A DNA stretch of 64,000 nucleotides from DASQEH01 sp038239485. GTDB taxonomy: Bacteria; Actinomycetota; Actinomycetes; Propionibacteriales; Nocardioidaceae. Below the pieces are notes generated by a model. The model was not told the origin of the DNA. It saw nothing but the letters and a program-made list of their open reading frames with translations, and made no database searches. Shown one piece after another: positions 50,469 to 58,663 of the stretch. Every line of letters begins with the position of its first letter. The stretch's first letter is position 1. The stretch covers positions 1-64,000 of the forward strand of contig JBBSET010000004.1 of the NCBI GenBank assembly GCA_038239485.1. Direction: 5' to 3'. The position numbers and the translations under genes were made by a program.

Positions 50469-53078
50469 ATGTCGTTGCTCGAACGGGAGTCCTCGCTTGC
50501 GTCGCTGTCGGAGTACGCAGCCGACGCGAGGGCCGGTGAGGGCCGGTTGGTGCTGGTCTCCGGCGAGGCTGGGGTCGGGAAGTCGACGCTCGTCGAGCAC
50601 CTGCAGCACGACCTGCCGGACTCCCGATGGACCTGGGGCGGGTGCGACGGCCTCTTCATCCCCCGTCCGCTCGGCCCGCTGTTCGACCTCGCGAGCCAGC
50701 TCGGTGGCGACCTGCTCGACCTGACGCGTTCCCACGCCGCCAGGGAGGACCTGTTCGGCGCCCTGCTCCGCCAGCTCAACGAGCCGGGGGCCCTCAACGT
50801 CGTCGTCGTCGAGGACGCCCACTGGGCCGACGAGGCGACCATCGACCTGCTCCGCTTCCTCGGCCGTCGTGTCCGCAGCTGCGAGGCCCTCGTCATCGTG
50901 ACCTACCGGGACGACGCGATGGCGGCCAACCACCCGCTACGGCTCGCGCTGGGCGAGCTGGCGACACATCGCTCGACCCGGCGGATCGGGCTGGCGCCGC
51001 TGTCCGAGGGCGCCGTCCGGGTCTTGGCCGGGGGCACCGGACTCTCGGCCTCCGAGCTGTACCGGCTCACCAGCGGCAACCCGTTCTACGTCACCGAGGT
51101 GATCCAGGCGGGGACCGGGGACGTCCCCCCGTCGGCTCGCGACGCTGTCCTGGCCAGAGTCACCCGGTTGAGCGACCCGTCGCGGACCGTGTTGAACGCG
51201 GCCGCCCTGATCGGCACCCGGATCGATCTGCCGCTGCTGGAGTCGGTCACACGATGCCCCCCGTCGGTCGTGGACGAGCTGCTCGCGTCGGGGTTGCTCG
51301 TCGGCGACACGACGTCGCTCAGGTTCCGCCACGAGATCGCCCGGCTGGCGGTGGAGCAGGCCCTCGGCGCGCATCGCCACGTGCTGGTCCATGCCCGCAT
51401 CCTGGCGTCGTTACGCTCGCTGGGATGTGGGGACGGCGCCCAGCTCGCCTTCCACGCCGACGGGGCCGGTGACGCGGCGGCAGTCCTCGAGTACGCCCCG
51501 GCGGCCGCTCGGCACGCGTCTGAGCTGGGCTCGCACCGTGAGGCCGCCGCGCAGTACGAGCGGGCGCTGCGCTCCTCGGCCGGCGGGCAGCCCGCGGTCG
51601 TCGCGGGGCTGTGCGACGGCCTCTCCCACGAGATGTCCCTGCTCGACCGGTGGCAGGACGCTGCCGACACCTGCGAGCGGGCCCTGGCGTTATGGCGTCA
51701 GCTCGGTGACCGCGCGAGCGAGAGCCGCAGGCTCCGGCTCCTGTCGTGTGCGATGTGGCGGATGTGCCGCGGCAACGAAGCGCTCTCCGCGGCGGCATCA
51801 GCCGTCACGACCGTCGAGCCCCTCGGACCGAGTGTCGAACTGGCGTGGGCGTACGCCGGCCTCGCAGGCCAGGAGATGATGAGAGGCGAACACGCTGCGG
51901 CGATCGAGCACGCACAACGGGCGCAGCGGATCGCCGAGCCGCTGGGGGCGTCGGAGGTGATGAGCGACGCGCTCGACACCGAGGCCTGCTCGCTGGCGGC
52001 CATGGACAGGGAGTGGACACCCCGGCTGCGCCGGGCGCTGGAGATCGCAGTCTCGGCGGGCCATGACGAACAGGCGGGTCGAGCCTTCTCCAACCTGTTC
52101 AGCGTGCTCTGTGCCGAGCAGAGGTTCGCCGAAGCCGAACGGTACTTCGTGGACGGCGTCGCCTACTGCGACGAGCACGACATCACGACGTTCGCCACCT
52201 GCCTTCGCGGTGAGCGAGTCAGCTCGCTGGAGAAGACCGGCCGCTGGGACGACGCGGTCGCCCTCAGCATCGAGTTGCTCGACCGGGCTGCGGCGTCCCC
52301 CGTCAACCGGCTCTGCCCGCTGGCGATGCTCGGTATCATCCGGGTCAGGCGCGGAGAGCCGGGCGGGTGGGCGTGCCTCGACGACGCGATGGCGCTCGCC
52401 GAGGCCACCGAACAGCCTCAACAGATCGTGCCGCTCCGCTTGGCGCGCGCCGAGGCGTACTGGCTCGACGGAAAGCCGGACCTTGCACGGGTCGAGGCCG
52501 AGCTGGCAGCCGACGTGTGCGGGAGCCTCGACCGCTGGGAACGGGGAGCAGTCGCAGGCTGGCTCCGCCGCGTCGGATCGACGCGCTCGGTGCAAGGCGA
52601 GCTCGCTGAACCGTTCCAGCGGATGCTTGGCGGCGACGCCAAGGCAGCAGCGCAGGCGTGGGTCGGCCTGGGGTCTGCGTACCAAGCCGCGCTGGCACTC
52701 AGCGACACCGACGACGCGCCCTTGCTGCGGGAGGCGGTGACGACGTTCTCTCAGCTCGGGGCCACGGCGGCCGCTCGCCTCACTCAGCAGAAGATGCGGC
52801 TGCTCGGCATCCGGTCGATCCCCACCGGCGCGCGTGCCAGCACCCGCTCGCACCCGCTCGGGTTGACACGTCGCGAGCGTGAGGTCCTCGACCGGGTCTG
52901 CGAAGGGCTCACCAATGCCGAGATCGGCACCCGGCTGTTCATCTCCGCCAAGACGGTCGACCATCACGTGTCTGCCGTCTTGGCGAAGCTCGGTGCGCCC
53001 ACGCGCTCAGCTGCCGCGTCGGAAGCCCGCAGGCTCGGGCTGGTTCCCGCGGTCGCCGCCGCCGGACCCGCACGGTAG
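50469..53078 (+). CDS. LuxR-family ATPase transcriptional regulator (LAL type)
   Basis: 869 residues. An N-terminal STAND/AAA ATPase has Walker A SGEAGVGKST (about 31-40) and Walker B VVVVEDAHWAD (about 112-122). A long helical TPR-like middle part (about 330-780) follows, then a C-terminal LuxR HTH (LTRREREVLDRVCEGLTNAEIGTRL, then SAKTVDHHVSAVLAKLG). LAL regulators activate target operons in response to an unknown inducer sensed by the helical part. GGAG is only 1 nt before the ATG, so the start may be leaderless or slightly different. The DUF4242 gene follows. Confidence 0.92.
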   Translation: MSLLERESSLASLSEYAADARAGEGRLVLVSGEAGVGKSTLVEHLQHDLPDSRWTWGGCDGLFIPRPLGPLFDLASQLGGDLLDLTRSHAAREDLFGALLRQLNEPGALNVVVVEDAHWADEATIDLLRFLGRRVRSCEALVIVTYRDDAMAANHPLRLALGELATHRSTRRIGLAPLSEGAVRVLAGGTGLSASELYRLTSGNPFYVTEVIQAGTGDVPPSARDAVLARVTRLSDPSRTVLNAAALIGTRIDLPLLESVTRCPPSVVDELLASGLLVGDTTSLRFRHEIARLAVEQALGAHRHVLVHARILASLRSLGCGDGAQLAFHADGAGDAAAVLEYAPAAARHASELGSHREAAAQYERALRSSAGGQPAVVAGLCDGLSHEMSLLDRWQDAADTCERALALWRQLGDRASESRRLRLLSCAMWRMCRGNEALSAAASAVTTVEPLGPSVELAWAYAGLAGQEMMRGEHAAAIEHAQRAQRIAEPLGASEVMSDALDTEACSLAAMDREWTPRLRRALEIAVSAGHDEQAGRAFSNLFSVLCAEQRFAEAERYFVDGVAYCDEHDITTFATCLRGERVSSLEKTGRWDDAVALSIELLDRAAASPVNRLCPLAMLGIIRVRRGEPGGWACLDDAMALAEATEQPQQIVPLRLARAEAYWLDGKPDLARVEAELAADVCGSLDRWERGAVAGWLRRVGSTRSVQGELAEPFQRMLGGDAKAAAQAWVGLGSAYQAALALSDTDDAPLLREAVTTFSQLGATAAARLTQQKMRLLGIRSIPTGARASTRSHPLGLTRREREVLDRVCEGLTNAEIGTRLFISAKTVDHHVSAVLAKLGAPTRSAAASEARRLGLVPAVAAAGPAR

Positions 53079-53154
53079 GGCGGGCTGACCCGCCCGGACT
53101 CTGGCGTTGCCGGACGACGTGGGCTCGGATGCGTGTAGCTCGCCCACGGCACCA

Positions 53155-53166
53155 CCCATATATGGG
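53155..53166. promoter_or_regulatory. 12-bp perfect palindrome upstream of the DUF4242 gene
   Basis: CCCATATATGGG lies about 100 bp upstream of the DUF4242 ATG and 77 bp after the LuxR-type gene. AT-rich perfect dyads are rare in this GC-rich window. Two GGGAGCC direct copies (53169-53175 and 53186-53192) sit beside it. It could be the site of the adjacent regulator. Confidence 0.45.
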
Positions 53167-53265
53167 GAGGGAGCCAAGCAAGGTAGGGAGCCGTTCCCGA
53201 TCTGCGGGCGAGCATGTCGTCATAGGGTCGACTCATCAGACCAACCCACAGAAAAAGGAGAGATC

Positions 53266-53517
53266 ATGCCCCTCTACATGGACATCCACAGCATCGAGGA
53301 GGGCGTCGCCGTCGACGACGTCGCCCAGGCCCACATGGCCGACCTGCAGACTCAAGCCAAGTACGACGTCAACTACCTTCGCTACTGGGTCGACGAGCAG
53401 CAGGGCAAGGTCTTCTGCCTCGTCGAGGCGCCATCGGCCGATGCCGCTGCGACGGTGCACCGCGAGGCCCACGGCTTGGTCGCCCAAGAGATCTTCCAGG
53501 TGCAGGAGGGCTCCTGA
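53266..53517 (+). CDS. DUF4242 (SCO4226-like nickel-binding) protein
   Basis: 83-residue ferredoxin-like-fold protein: MDIHSIEEGVAVDDVAQAH, VNYLRYWVDEQQGKVFCL and VHREAHGLVAQEIFQVQEG match the DUF4242 family, whose member SCO4226 from S. coelicolor is a nickel-binding protein. The histidines of the core are present. ATG at 53266 has a strong AGGAG. The gene lies 187 bp after the LuxR-type ATPase; similar regulator plus DUF4242 neighbourhoods occur in other actinobacteria, but what the pair does is unknown. Confidence 0.88.
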   Translation: MPLYMDIHSIEEGVAVDDVAQAHMADLQTQAKYDVNYLRYWVDEQQGKVFCLVEAPSADAAATVHREAHGLVAQEIFQVQEGS

Positions 53518-53564
53518 CCCCGGCGAGGAGTGACCCACGATGATCGTGCACCCGTCCTGTGCCC

Positions 53565-54215
53565 TCAGGCGACCAGGCGCCTCGCCAGCGAGCGGCCGTG
53601 GATACGAGCTTCGTCCTCGGCGCGCGAGCGCAGCTGTGCCGCCAGGTCCTTGAACTGGTCCAACGCGGGGTTCACGCCGGCAAGGGTGAGCTCGCTCTCG
53701 ACCACCTTGAGGTCGAGCTGCCAGACGACCTCGAGGATCCGCCGCATCCACCCCGTGGCGTGGTCCCAGCCCTCTCGGGGTGTCCCGGCGGAGTAGCCGC
53801 CGCCGCGGACGGTGACGAGCACCGCCGGCTTGCCGGCCAGCGCCGGCTCGACGCCGGCCGCCATCCTGGGGTCGGTCGTCACGAGGTCGACATAGGTCTT
53901 GAAGTGCTGCGAGACGCCGAAGTTGTAAAGGGGTACAGCGAAGAGCAGAGCGCCCGCGACGACGAGCTCATCGGTCGCCTCCGCCGCCAGGGCGACAGCG
54001 CGCGCCTGCTCCAGAGTGCGCTCCCTCTCCGGGGTCATCGACGCCGACACGGCGCTTGCCCACGCCGTCGCCGGTATCGGTTCGGTGCCGATGTGGCGAC
54101 GGACCACGGCCTCGCTCGGGTTGGCCGAATGCCAGGTCTCTTCAACGATGTCGGCGATCTCGCGGCTGTGCGATCCGTCGATGCGGATGCTGGCGTCGAG
54201 GCGGAACAAGGACAT
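53565..54215 (-). CDS. azoR: FMN-dependent NADH-azoreductase
   Basis: 216-residue flavodoxin-like quinone/azo reductase. The FMN phosphate loop SIRIDGSHSREIAD, VPLYNFGVSQHFKTYVDLV and the RGGGYSAGTPREGWDHA loop match AzoR. It performs two-electron reduction of quinones and azo bonds with NAD(P)H. ATG at 54215 has GGAGG 6 nt upstream. It is divergent from a YodB-like HxlR regulator, a pairing seen in Bacillus (YodB controls azoR1). Confidence 0.93.
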   Translation of the reverse strand: MSLFRLDASIRIDGSHSREIADIVEETWHSANPSEAVVRRHIGTEPIPATAWASAVSASMTPERERTLEQARAVALAAEATDELVVAGALLFAVPLYNFGVSQHFKTYVDLVTTDPRMAAGVEPALAGKPAVLVTVRGGGYSAGTPREGWDHATGWMRRILEVVWQLDLKVVESELTLAGVNPALDQFKDLAAQLRSRAEDEARIHGRSLARRLVA

Positions 54216-54243
54216 GAGTACCTCCAGAGTCGAGCACGTTCCG

Positions 54244-54276
54244 TACGTGCGGCACGTATTCACCTATCTACTAGTA
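54244..54276. promoter_or_regulatory. Operator-like palindromes between azoR and the HxlR gene
   Basis: TACGTGC-G-GCACGTA (54244-54258) is a perfect 15-bp palindrome, and TACTAGTA (54269-54276) is a perfect 8-bp palindrome within the loose dyad CTAT...ATAG. YodB-type operators contain TACT...AGTA half-sites, so the second element is the better HxlR candidate. It overlaps the probable azoR promoter (TTGCTT, 17-nt spacer, TATTAC on the minus strand). Confidence 0.6.
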
Positions 54277-54309
54277 ATAGCCTAGCAGCATTGTATAAGC
54301 AAGTGAGCA

Positions 54310-54315
54310 TATACT
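54310..54315 (+). promoter_or_regulatory. -10 box of the HxlR gene, leaderless
   Basis: TATACT ends 7 nt before the ATG at 54323, predicting a leaderless mRNA. There is no ribosome-binding site. The -35 region is unclear. Confidence 0.6.
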
Positions 54316-54322
54316 GGTTTGC

Positions 54323-54694
54323 ATGGCCGACCAGCCGGTGACGGCGCAGCACGATCCCGCGGCACCTGCCTGCGAGGCGGCCCTGGTCACGGCCTTCGGC
54401 CTGCTCGGCAAGCGCTGGAACGGCATCATCTTGGGAGTCCTCGGGGGCGGACCGTCCGGCTTCGCCGACCTTCGGCGAGGTATCGGGTCCATCACCGATT
54501 CCGTCTTGTCGGATCGGCTCTCCGAGCTTGCGTCTGCCGGTCTGGTCCAGCGGACCGTTACCGACACCCGCCCACCGGGGGTCATCTACGAGCTCACGGC
54601 GTCCGGCACCGCTCTTGCGCCGATCCTCAACCAGCTGGCGGGGTGGGCGGGACAACACCTGCCCGAGATCGACAGGCAGGCCGCGAAGGCGTGA
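54323..54694 (+). CDS. HxlR/MarR-DUF24 regulator, YodB-like
   Basis: 123-residue winged-helix repressor. ALVTAFGLLGKRWNGIILGVL closely resembles the same segment of B. subtilis YodB, and DSVLSDRLSELASAGLVQR is the recognition helix region. It has a single cysteine, C17 in PACEAAL, at the position of the redox-sensing N-terminal cysteine of YodB/HypR. Such proteins repress azoreductase and quinone-reductase genes until quinones or diamide modify the cysteine. It is followed by a terminator. Confidence 0.92.
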   Translation: MADQPVTAQHDPAAPACEAALVTAFGLLGKRWNGIILGVLGGGPSGFADLRRGIGSITDSVLSDRLSELASAGLVQRTVTDTRPPGVIYELTASGTALAPILNQLAGWAGQHLPEIDRQAAKA

Positions 54695-54716
54695 ACTCTT
54701 GATTCACTCGAGTGTG

Positions 54717-54751
54717 AGCACCACCCGGATCCGAGAGCTGGGGGTGCTTTT
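54717..54751 (+). terminator. Intrinsic terminator after the HxlR gene
   Basis: AGCACC (54717-54722) pairs with GGTGCT (54743-54748), extended by CCC and GGG, with about 13 nt in the loop, followed by TTTT. It is 23 bp after the HxlR stop. Confidence 0.8.
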
Positions 54752-54952
54752 CTGTCTCCCCTCTTCTTCTTCGTGACGGACCGTCATCGCGCCCGGCGAT
54801 TTAGATGATCTGGGAGGTTTTCAGGACTTACCACACCTAATGTGTGCTTCTTGCACCATCGAACAATGAGGTCGCCGGTACGTTGTGGCGGAAGTTGGGA
54901 CCGTTCGTCGGTGGAGGGGCTGGCGGTCCCAGCTCGTCTCTCAGGGAGGGTC

Positions 54953-55201
54953 ATGGACAGCGCCGAGGTCACCCGATCCGCTTTTCTCGTCGCGCACTTC
55001 GCCACCGGCGGAGTCCAGGCCATGCGCGGGGTGGCCCAGACCTCCGGGGTCGCTCAGCCTGAAGAATCCCCGGTGCACACCCACACTTGGCATCCATCGT
55101 CGGGACCGTTCTCCAGGATCCAGGAGTGCGGCTGCGGAGCCACCACCTTCGGCAATGAGGTCTATGACCACGTCGACCGCAAGACCCCCGGTCACCCTTA
55201 G
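54953..55201 (+). CDS. Small hypothetical protein with CGCG cluster
   Basis: 82-residue open frame with a good GGGAGG site 4 nt before the ATG. The C-terminal half has HTHTWHP and IQECGCGATTFGN, a possible single zinc-knuckle or half-ribbon, then YDHVDRK. No family recognised. It lies alone between the HxlR terminator and the convergent tRNA-Ala gene. CACAC/GTGTG arms (54832-54846) lie about 110 bp upstream. Coding status is moderate, based on the ribosome-binding site and composition. Confidence 0.5.
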   Translation: MDSAEVTRSAFLVAHFATGGVQAMRGVAQTSGVAQPEESPVHTHTWHPSSGPFSRIQECGCGATTFGNEVYDHVDRKTPGHP

Positions 55202-55283
55202 AACAGCGCTGGGGTGCTTCTCTCGTCTGCCCTTGCGTGACCCACGTGATCGGACTCGGCGCTTCTGACCTGCACGTTTATCG

Positions 55284-55358
<75 letters not shown>

Positions 55359-55399
55359 GCAATCGCGCTCCTCGAGGGCTAGTCCTCGGGAGCCTGACG

Positions 55400-55428
55400 A
55401 GTGTAGCCAACCGCCGCCGCTGCACGAA
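55400..55428 (-). promoter_or_regulatory. Candidate tRNA-Ala promoter
   Basis: Minus-strand TTCGTG (55428-55423), a 17-nt spacer and TACACT (55405-55400), about 41 nt before the mature tRNA 5' end. It sits in the gap after the histidine phosphatase gene. Confidence 0.5.
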
Positions 55429-55457
55429 ATCGAAGCGGAACGCGCCGAACCGGGCGG

Positions 55458-56129
55458 CTAGCGACCCGACAGGTCGTCAGCCAGCTCGATCTCATCGGGC
55501 AGCGTACGGGCGTTGTAGTCCATGATCTGCCAGTCGCGGTGGGGATGCTGCTCGAGCACCGCCCACGCGCAGTTCGCCATCCCCGCGAGCATCTCGCGCA
55601 GCTCGGGCGGAGCGCCGAAGAACGCCAGGATCCCGGTTCGCAGCGAGGCCGCATGACCGACCAGGATGCCGGTATCGAACTCGCCGAGCTCGGCGACGGC
55701 GTCGTCCAGCACGTCGGTCATCCGGTGCTCAACCTCGTCGTCGGTCTCCGAGCCGGGAACCCGGTCGAGCTCGCCGGCACGCCACTGGGCGAAGACCTCC
55801 GGTTGCTGCTCGGCGAACTCTTCGAAGGTCAGCCCCTGGCGCAGCCCGACGTCGTACTCGCGGAGCCGCTTGTCGAAGCTGATGCCCAGTCCGGTCAGTT
55901 CGGCGATGCGCTCGGCCGTCTGCCGAGCCCGGGCCAGGTCGCTCGACCAGATGAAGGCCGGCTGGTAGCTGGCCAGATGCTCGGCGGCAGCGGCCGCCTG
56001 CGCCAGCCCGGTGTCGTCGAGCGGGACGTCGGCGTGCCCCTGTGCCCGCCCGATACGATTCCACTCGGTCTGACCATGGCGGACCAGCACCAACCGTCTC
56101 GGCTGTGCCGACCGCGGCAGGAGCTTCAT
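55458..56129 (-). CDS. Histidine phosphatase family protein
   Basis: 223-residue phosphoglycerate mutase-like phosphatase. The RHG motif is LVRHGQTEWNRIGRAQGH, with WSSDLARARQTAERIA and LVGHAASLRTGIL carrying the second histidine. It is probably a phosphatase acting on a sugar phosphate or mycothiol/menaquinone-pathway phosphate, and not a glycolytic mutase. ATG at 56129 overlaps the rsfS stop by one base (TGATG), so it is translationally coupled to rsfS, a common actinobacterial arrangement. Confidence 0.92.
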   Translation of the reverse strand: MKLLPRSAQPRRLVLVRHGQTEWNRIGRAQGHADVPLDDTGLAQAAAAAEHLASYQPAFIWSSDLARARQTAERIAELTGLGISFDKRLREYDVGLRQGLTFEEFAEQQPEVFAQWRAGELDRVPGSETDDEVEHRMTDVLDDAVAELGEFDTGILVGHAASLRTGILAFFGAPPELREMLAGMANCAWAVLEQHPHRDWQIMDYNARTLPDEIELADDLSGR

Positions 56130-56548
56130 CAGACGTCCGCGATGCCGGTACTCCGGGAGGCATGGGGCAGACCAGTTCGCCCGCTGGCGACCACCACGGG
56201 GAGAGCGATGACCGGACAGTCTCGCCACAGCCGCTCCAAGGCGTAGAAGGCCCGCTCCTCGACGTGCTGGACGTGCACGACGATCTCTCCGTAGTCGATC
56301 AGTACCCAACGCCCGTCGCGCTCACCCTCACGTCGCGCCATCCCGGCGCCCCCCACGCGCAGCTTGTCCTCGATCTCGTCCACGATCGCCTTCACCTGCC
56401 GGTCGTTGGTGCCCGAGCAGAGCACGAAGGCGTCGGTGATGATCAGCTGCTCGGAGACGTCGAAGGCGATGATGTCCTCGGCCAGCTTGTCCGACGCTGC
56501 GTTGGCAGCGATGCGGACGAGCTCGATGGCCCTGTCGGTTGCGGTCAC
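56129..56548 (-). CDS. rsfS: Ribosome silencing factor RsfS
   Basis: 139-residue RsfS/Iojap protein that binds L14 and blocks 30S-50S joining in poor conditions. AANAASDKLAEDIIAFDVSE, FVLCSGTNDRQVKAIVDEIED, WVLIDYGEIVVHV and RAFYALERLW are diagnostic. GTG at 56548 overlaps the nadD stop by 4 bp (GTGA). The open frame extends upstream in antisense-like sequence and was not used. Confidence 0.96.
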   Translation of the reverse strand: MTATDRAIELVRIAANAASDKLAEDIIAFDVSEQLIITDAFVLCSGTNDRQVKAIVDEIEDKLRVGGAGMARREGERDGRWVLIDYGEIVVHVQHVEERAFYALERLWRDCPVIALPVVVASGRTGLPHASRSTGIADV

Positions 56549-57186
56549 GAAGATGCGCTCTCCTGTCGTGCGATGGCGATAGGACGTGGCATGTAGAGGC
56601 CACGCTTGTTGATGTACTGGACGACGCCGTCGGGGACGAGGTACCAGACGGGCTCGCCTTTGCGCGCCCTGGCCCGGCACTCCGACGACGAGATGGCGAG
56701 CGCGGGCACCTCGATGATCGTGACCCCCTCGGGAGGCAGACCGGCAACGGTCGACTCGTCGATGGTCGTGCCCGGCCGGGTGCATCCGACGAGATGGGCG
56801 AGTGTGAAGACCTCCGCGGCCTCATGCCAGGTGAGGATCTGAGCCAGTGCGTCGGCCCCGGTGATGAAGTAGAGGTCGGCCTCCGGCCTCGACTCCCGCA
56901 GGTCCTTCAGCGTGTCGATCGTGTAGGTGGGCCCGTCACGGTCGATGTCGACCCGGGATACCGAGAAGCGCGGGTTGGACGCCGTCGCGATCACGGTCAT
57001 CAGGTATCGGTCCTCGGCCGGGGCGACGTCACGGCTCGACTTCTGCCAGGGCCGGCCGGTCGGCACGAAGACGACCTCGTCGAGGTCGAACCAGGCCTGG
57101 ACCTCGGAGGCCGCGACGAGGTGGCCGTGGTGGATCGGATCGAAGGTTCCGCCCATCACCCCGACACGTCGACGTCTCCGTGTCAT
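56545..57186 (-). CDS. nadD: Nicotinate-nucleotide adenylyltransferase
   Basis: 213-residue NadD making nicotinic acid adenine dinucleotide from NaMN and ATP. The nucleotidyltransferase motif GGTFDPIHHGHL and C-terminal ISSSECRARARKG, VPDGVVQYI are clear. ATG at 57186 overlaps by one base the TGA of the small membrane-protein gene upstream (TGATG) and begins TRRRRRVGVMGGTF; a second ATG at MGGTF is possible. Confidence 0.96.
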   Translation of the reverse strand: MTRRRRRVGVMGGTFDPIHHGHLVAASEVQAWFDLDEVVFVPTGRPWQKSSRDVAPAEDRYLMTVIATASNPRFSVSRVDIDRDGPTYTIDTLKDLRESRPEADLYFITGADALAQILTWHEAAEVFTLAHLVGCTRPGTTIDESTVAGLPPEGVTIIEVPALAISSSECRARARKGEPVWYLVPDGVVQYINKRGLYMPRPIAIARQESASS

Positions 57187-57326
57187 CAGCTGTGCGGCCG
57201 GCCCTTCCCGAACATCAGCAGTCCGAGCATCAGAAGCTGCAGGAGCCCGAAGGCGACGAGACCGAAGACGATCGGGGGCGCCGGCAGGTGCCTGGCTTGC
57301 TCTTGAGCGGCGGCGAGGAGATGCAT
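57186..57326 (-). CDS. 46-residue single-pass membrane protein
   Basis: A small open frame of 46 codons with one strong TM helix (IVFGLVAFGLLQLLMLGLLM), an N-terminal MHLLAAAQEQARHLPAPP segment and a basic tail (GKGRPHS). Its stop overlaps the nadD start as TGATG, so it is coupled to nadD. I recall similar tiny genes between proA and nadD in related actinobacteria, which would need a search to confirm. Function unknown. It is too short for routine gene calling. Confidence 0.7.
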   Translation of the reverse strand: MHLLAAAQEQARHLPAPPIVFGLVAFGLLQLLMLGLLMFGKGRPHS

Positions 57327-57343
57327 CAGGCAAGATTAGCCTG

Positions 57344-58594
57344 TCACTCCCGGATCTGGCCGTCGCCGGTCACGACATACTTGGTCGAGGTCATCTCCTG
57401 CAGCCCCATCGGCCCCCGAGCGTGCAGCTTCTGCGTCGAGATGCCGATCTCGGCGCCGAAGCCGAACTCACCGCCGTCGGTGAAACGGGTCGATGCGTTG
57501 ACGACGACTGCCGCCGCGTCGACGACCGATGTGAACCGCCGGGCCGCCGCCAGCGACCGGGTCACGATCGCCTCTGTATGACCGGTGCCGTAGTCGCGGA
57601 TATGGGTCATCGCATCGTCGATCGAGCCGACGACCTTCGCTGAGATGTCGAGCGACAGGTACTCGCTGGCGTAGTCCTCGTCGGTCGCGGGTACGACGTC
57701 GGGGCCGGAGCGGCGCACACGGTCGTCGCCATGGACCGTCACACCTTCGGCCTGCAGCGCCTTGACGACGCGGGGCAGGAACTCGTCGGCGACGGCCTCG
57801 TGTACGAGCAGCGACTCCGCAGCGTTGCAGACACTGGGCCGGTGGACCTTGGAGTTGACGACGATGCGCTCGGCCAGGTCGAGGTCGGCGTCGGCGTCGA
57901 CATACACGTGGCAGTTGCCGATACCCGTCTCGATCACCGGGACCGTCGACTCGGTGACGACACGCTGGATCAGGTCGGCGCCGCCCCGCGGGATCAGCAG
58001 GTCGACGAGTCCGTTGGCCCTCATCAGATGCCCGACGGCGTCGCGGCCACCCGGCACGAGCTGCACGGCGTCCTCCGGCAACCCCACGTCGGTGAGGGCC
58101 GACCGGAGCGCGTCGATGATTGCCGTGTTCGACTCCAGGGCCGAGGACGAGCCGCGCAGCAGGACCGCGTTGCCGCTCTTCAGGCAGATACCGGCCGCGT
58201 CGGCGGTGACATTGGGACGAGCTTCGTAGACCATCGCGACGACACCGAAGGGCACTCTGACCTGGCGCAGCTCGATGCCGCTCGGGGCGACGCCTCCGCG
58301 AACCACCTCGCCAACCGGATCGGGAAGCGCCGCGAGGTCGCGGAGGCCGGCTGCCATCGCCGCGATCCGGCCGGGACTCAGCCTGAGCCGGTCGACCAGC
58401 GGCTTCGACGTGCCAGCAGCCCCCTGGGCAGCCACGTCGTGCTCATTGGCCTGAAGGATCACGGTCGAGGCGGACTCGAGGGCGTCAGCCATCGCCTCCA
58501 GCGCGGCGTCCTTCGCGGCGCGCGACCGGACGGCAAGGTCGGAGCAGGCTACCCGCGCCCGCCGGGCCACGTCGTGTACAGCCGCCTCACTCAT
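57344..58594 (-). CDS. proA: Glutamate-5-semialdehyde dehydrogenase (gamma-glutamyl phosphate reductase)
   Basis: 416-residue ProA, the second step of proline synthesis. The catalytic cysteine is in RPSVCNAAESLLVHE, with VPFGVVAMVYEARPNVT, LKSGNAVLLRGSSSA and NASTRFTDGGEFGFGAEIGIST. ATG at 58594. It is separated from proB by the small gene at 58664-59008. It provides the unstable semialdehyde that cyclises to P5C for ProC. Confidence 0.96.
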   Translation of the reverse strand: MSEAAVHDVARRARVACSDLAVRSRAAKDAALEAMADALESASTVILQANEHDVAAQGAAGTSKPLVDRLRLSPGRIAAMAAGLRDLAALPDPVGEVVRGGVAPSGIELRQVRVPFGVVAMVYEARPNVTADAAGICLKSGNAVLLRGSSSALESNTAIIDALRSALTDVGLPEDAVQLVPGGRDAVGHLMRANGLVDLLIPRGGADLIQRVVTESTVPVIETGIGNCHVYVDADADLDLAERIVVNSKVHRPSVCNAAESLLVHEAVADEFLPRVVKALQAEGVTVHGDDRVRRSGPDVVPATDEDYASEYLSLDISAKVVGSIDDAMTHIRDYGTGHTEAIVTRSLAAARRFTSVVDAAAVVVNASTRFTDGGEFGFGAEIGISTQKLHARGPMGLQEMTSTKYVVTGDGQIRE

Positions 58595-58663
58595 CTGCCA
58601 AGCCTAACCGCACGCTTCGCCGGGCGGTCACGACTGTTTCGCCGAGAGGGTGGGGCCAACCGA

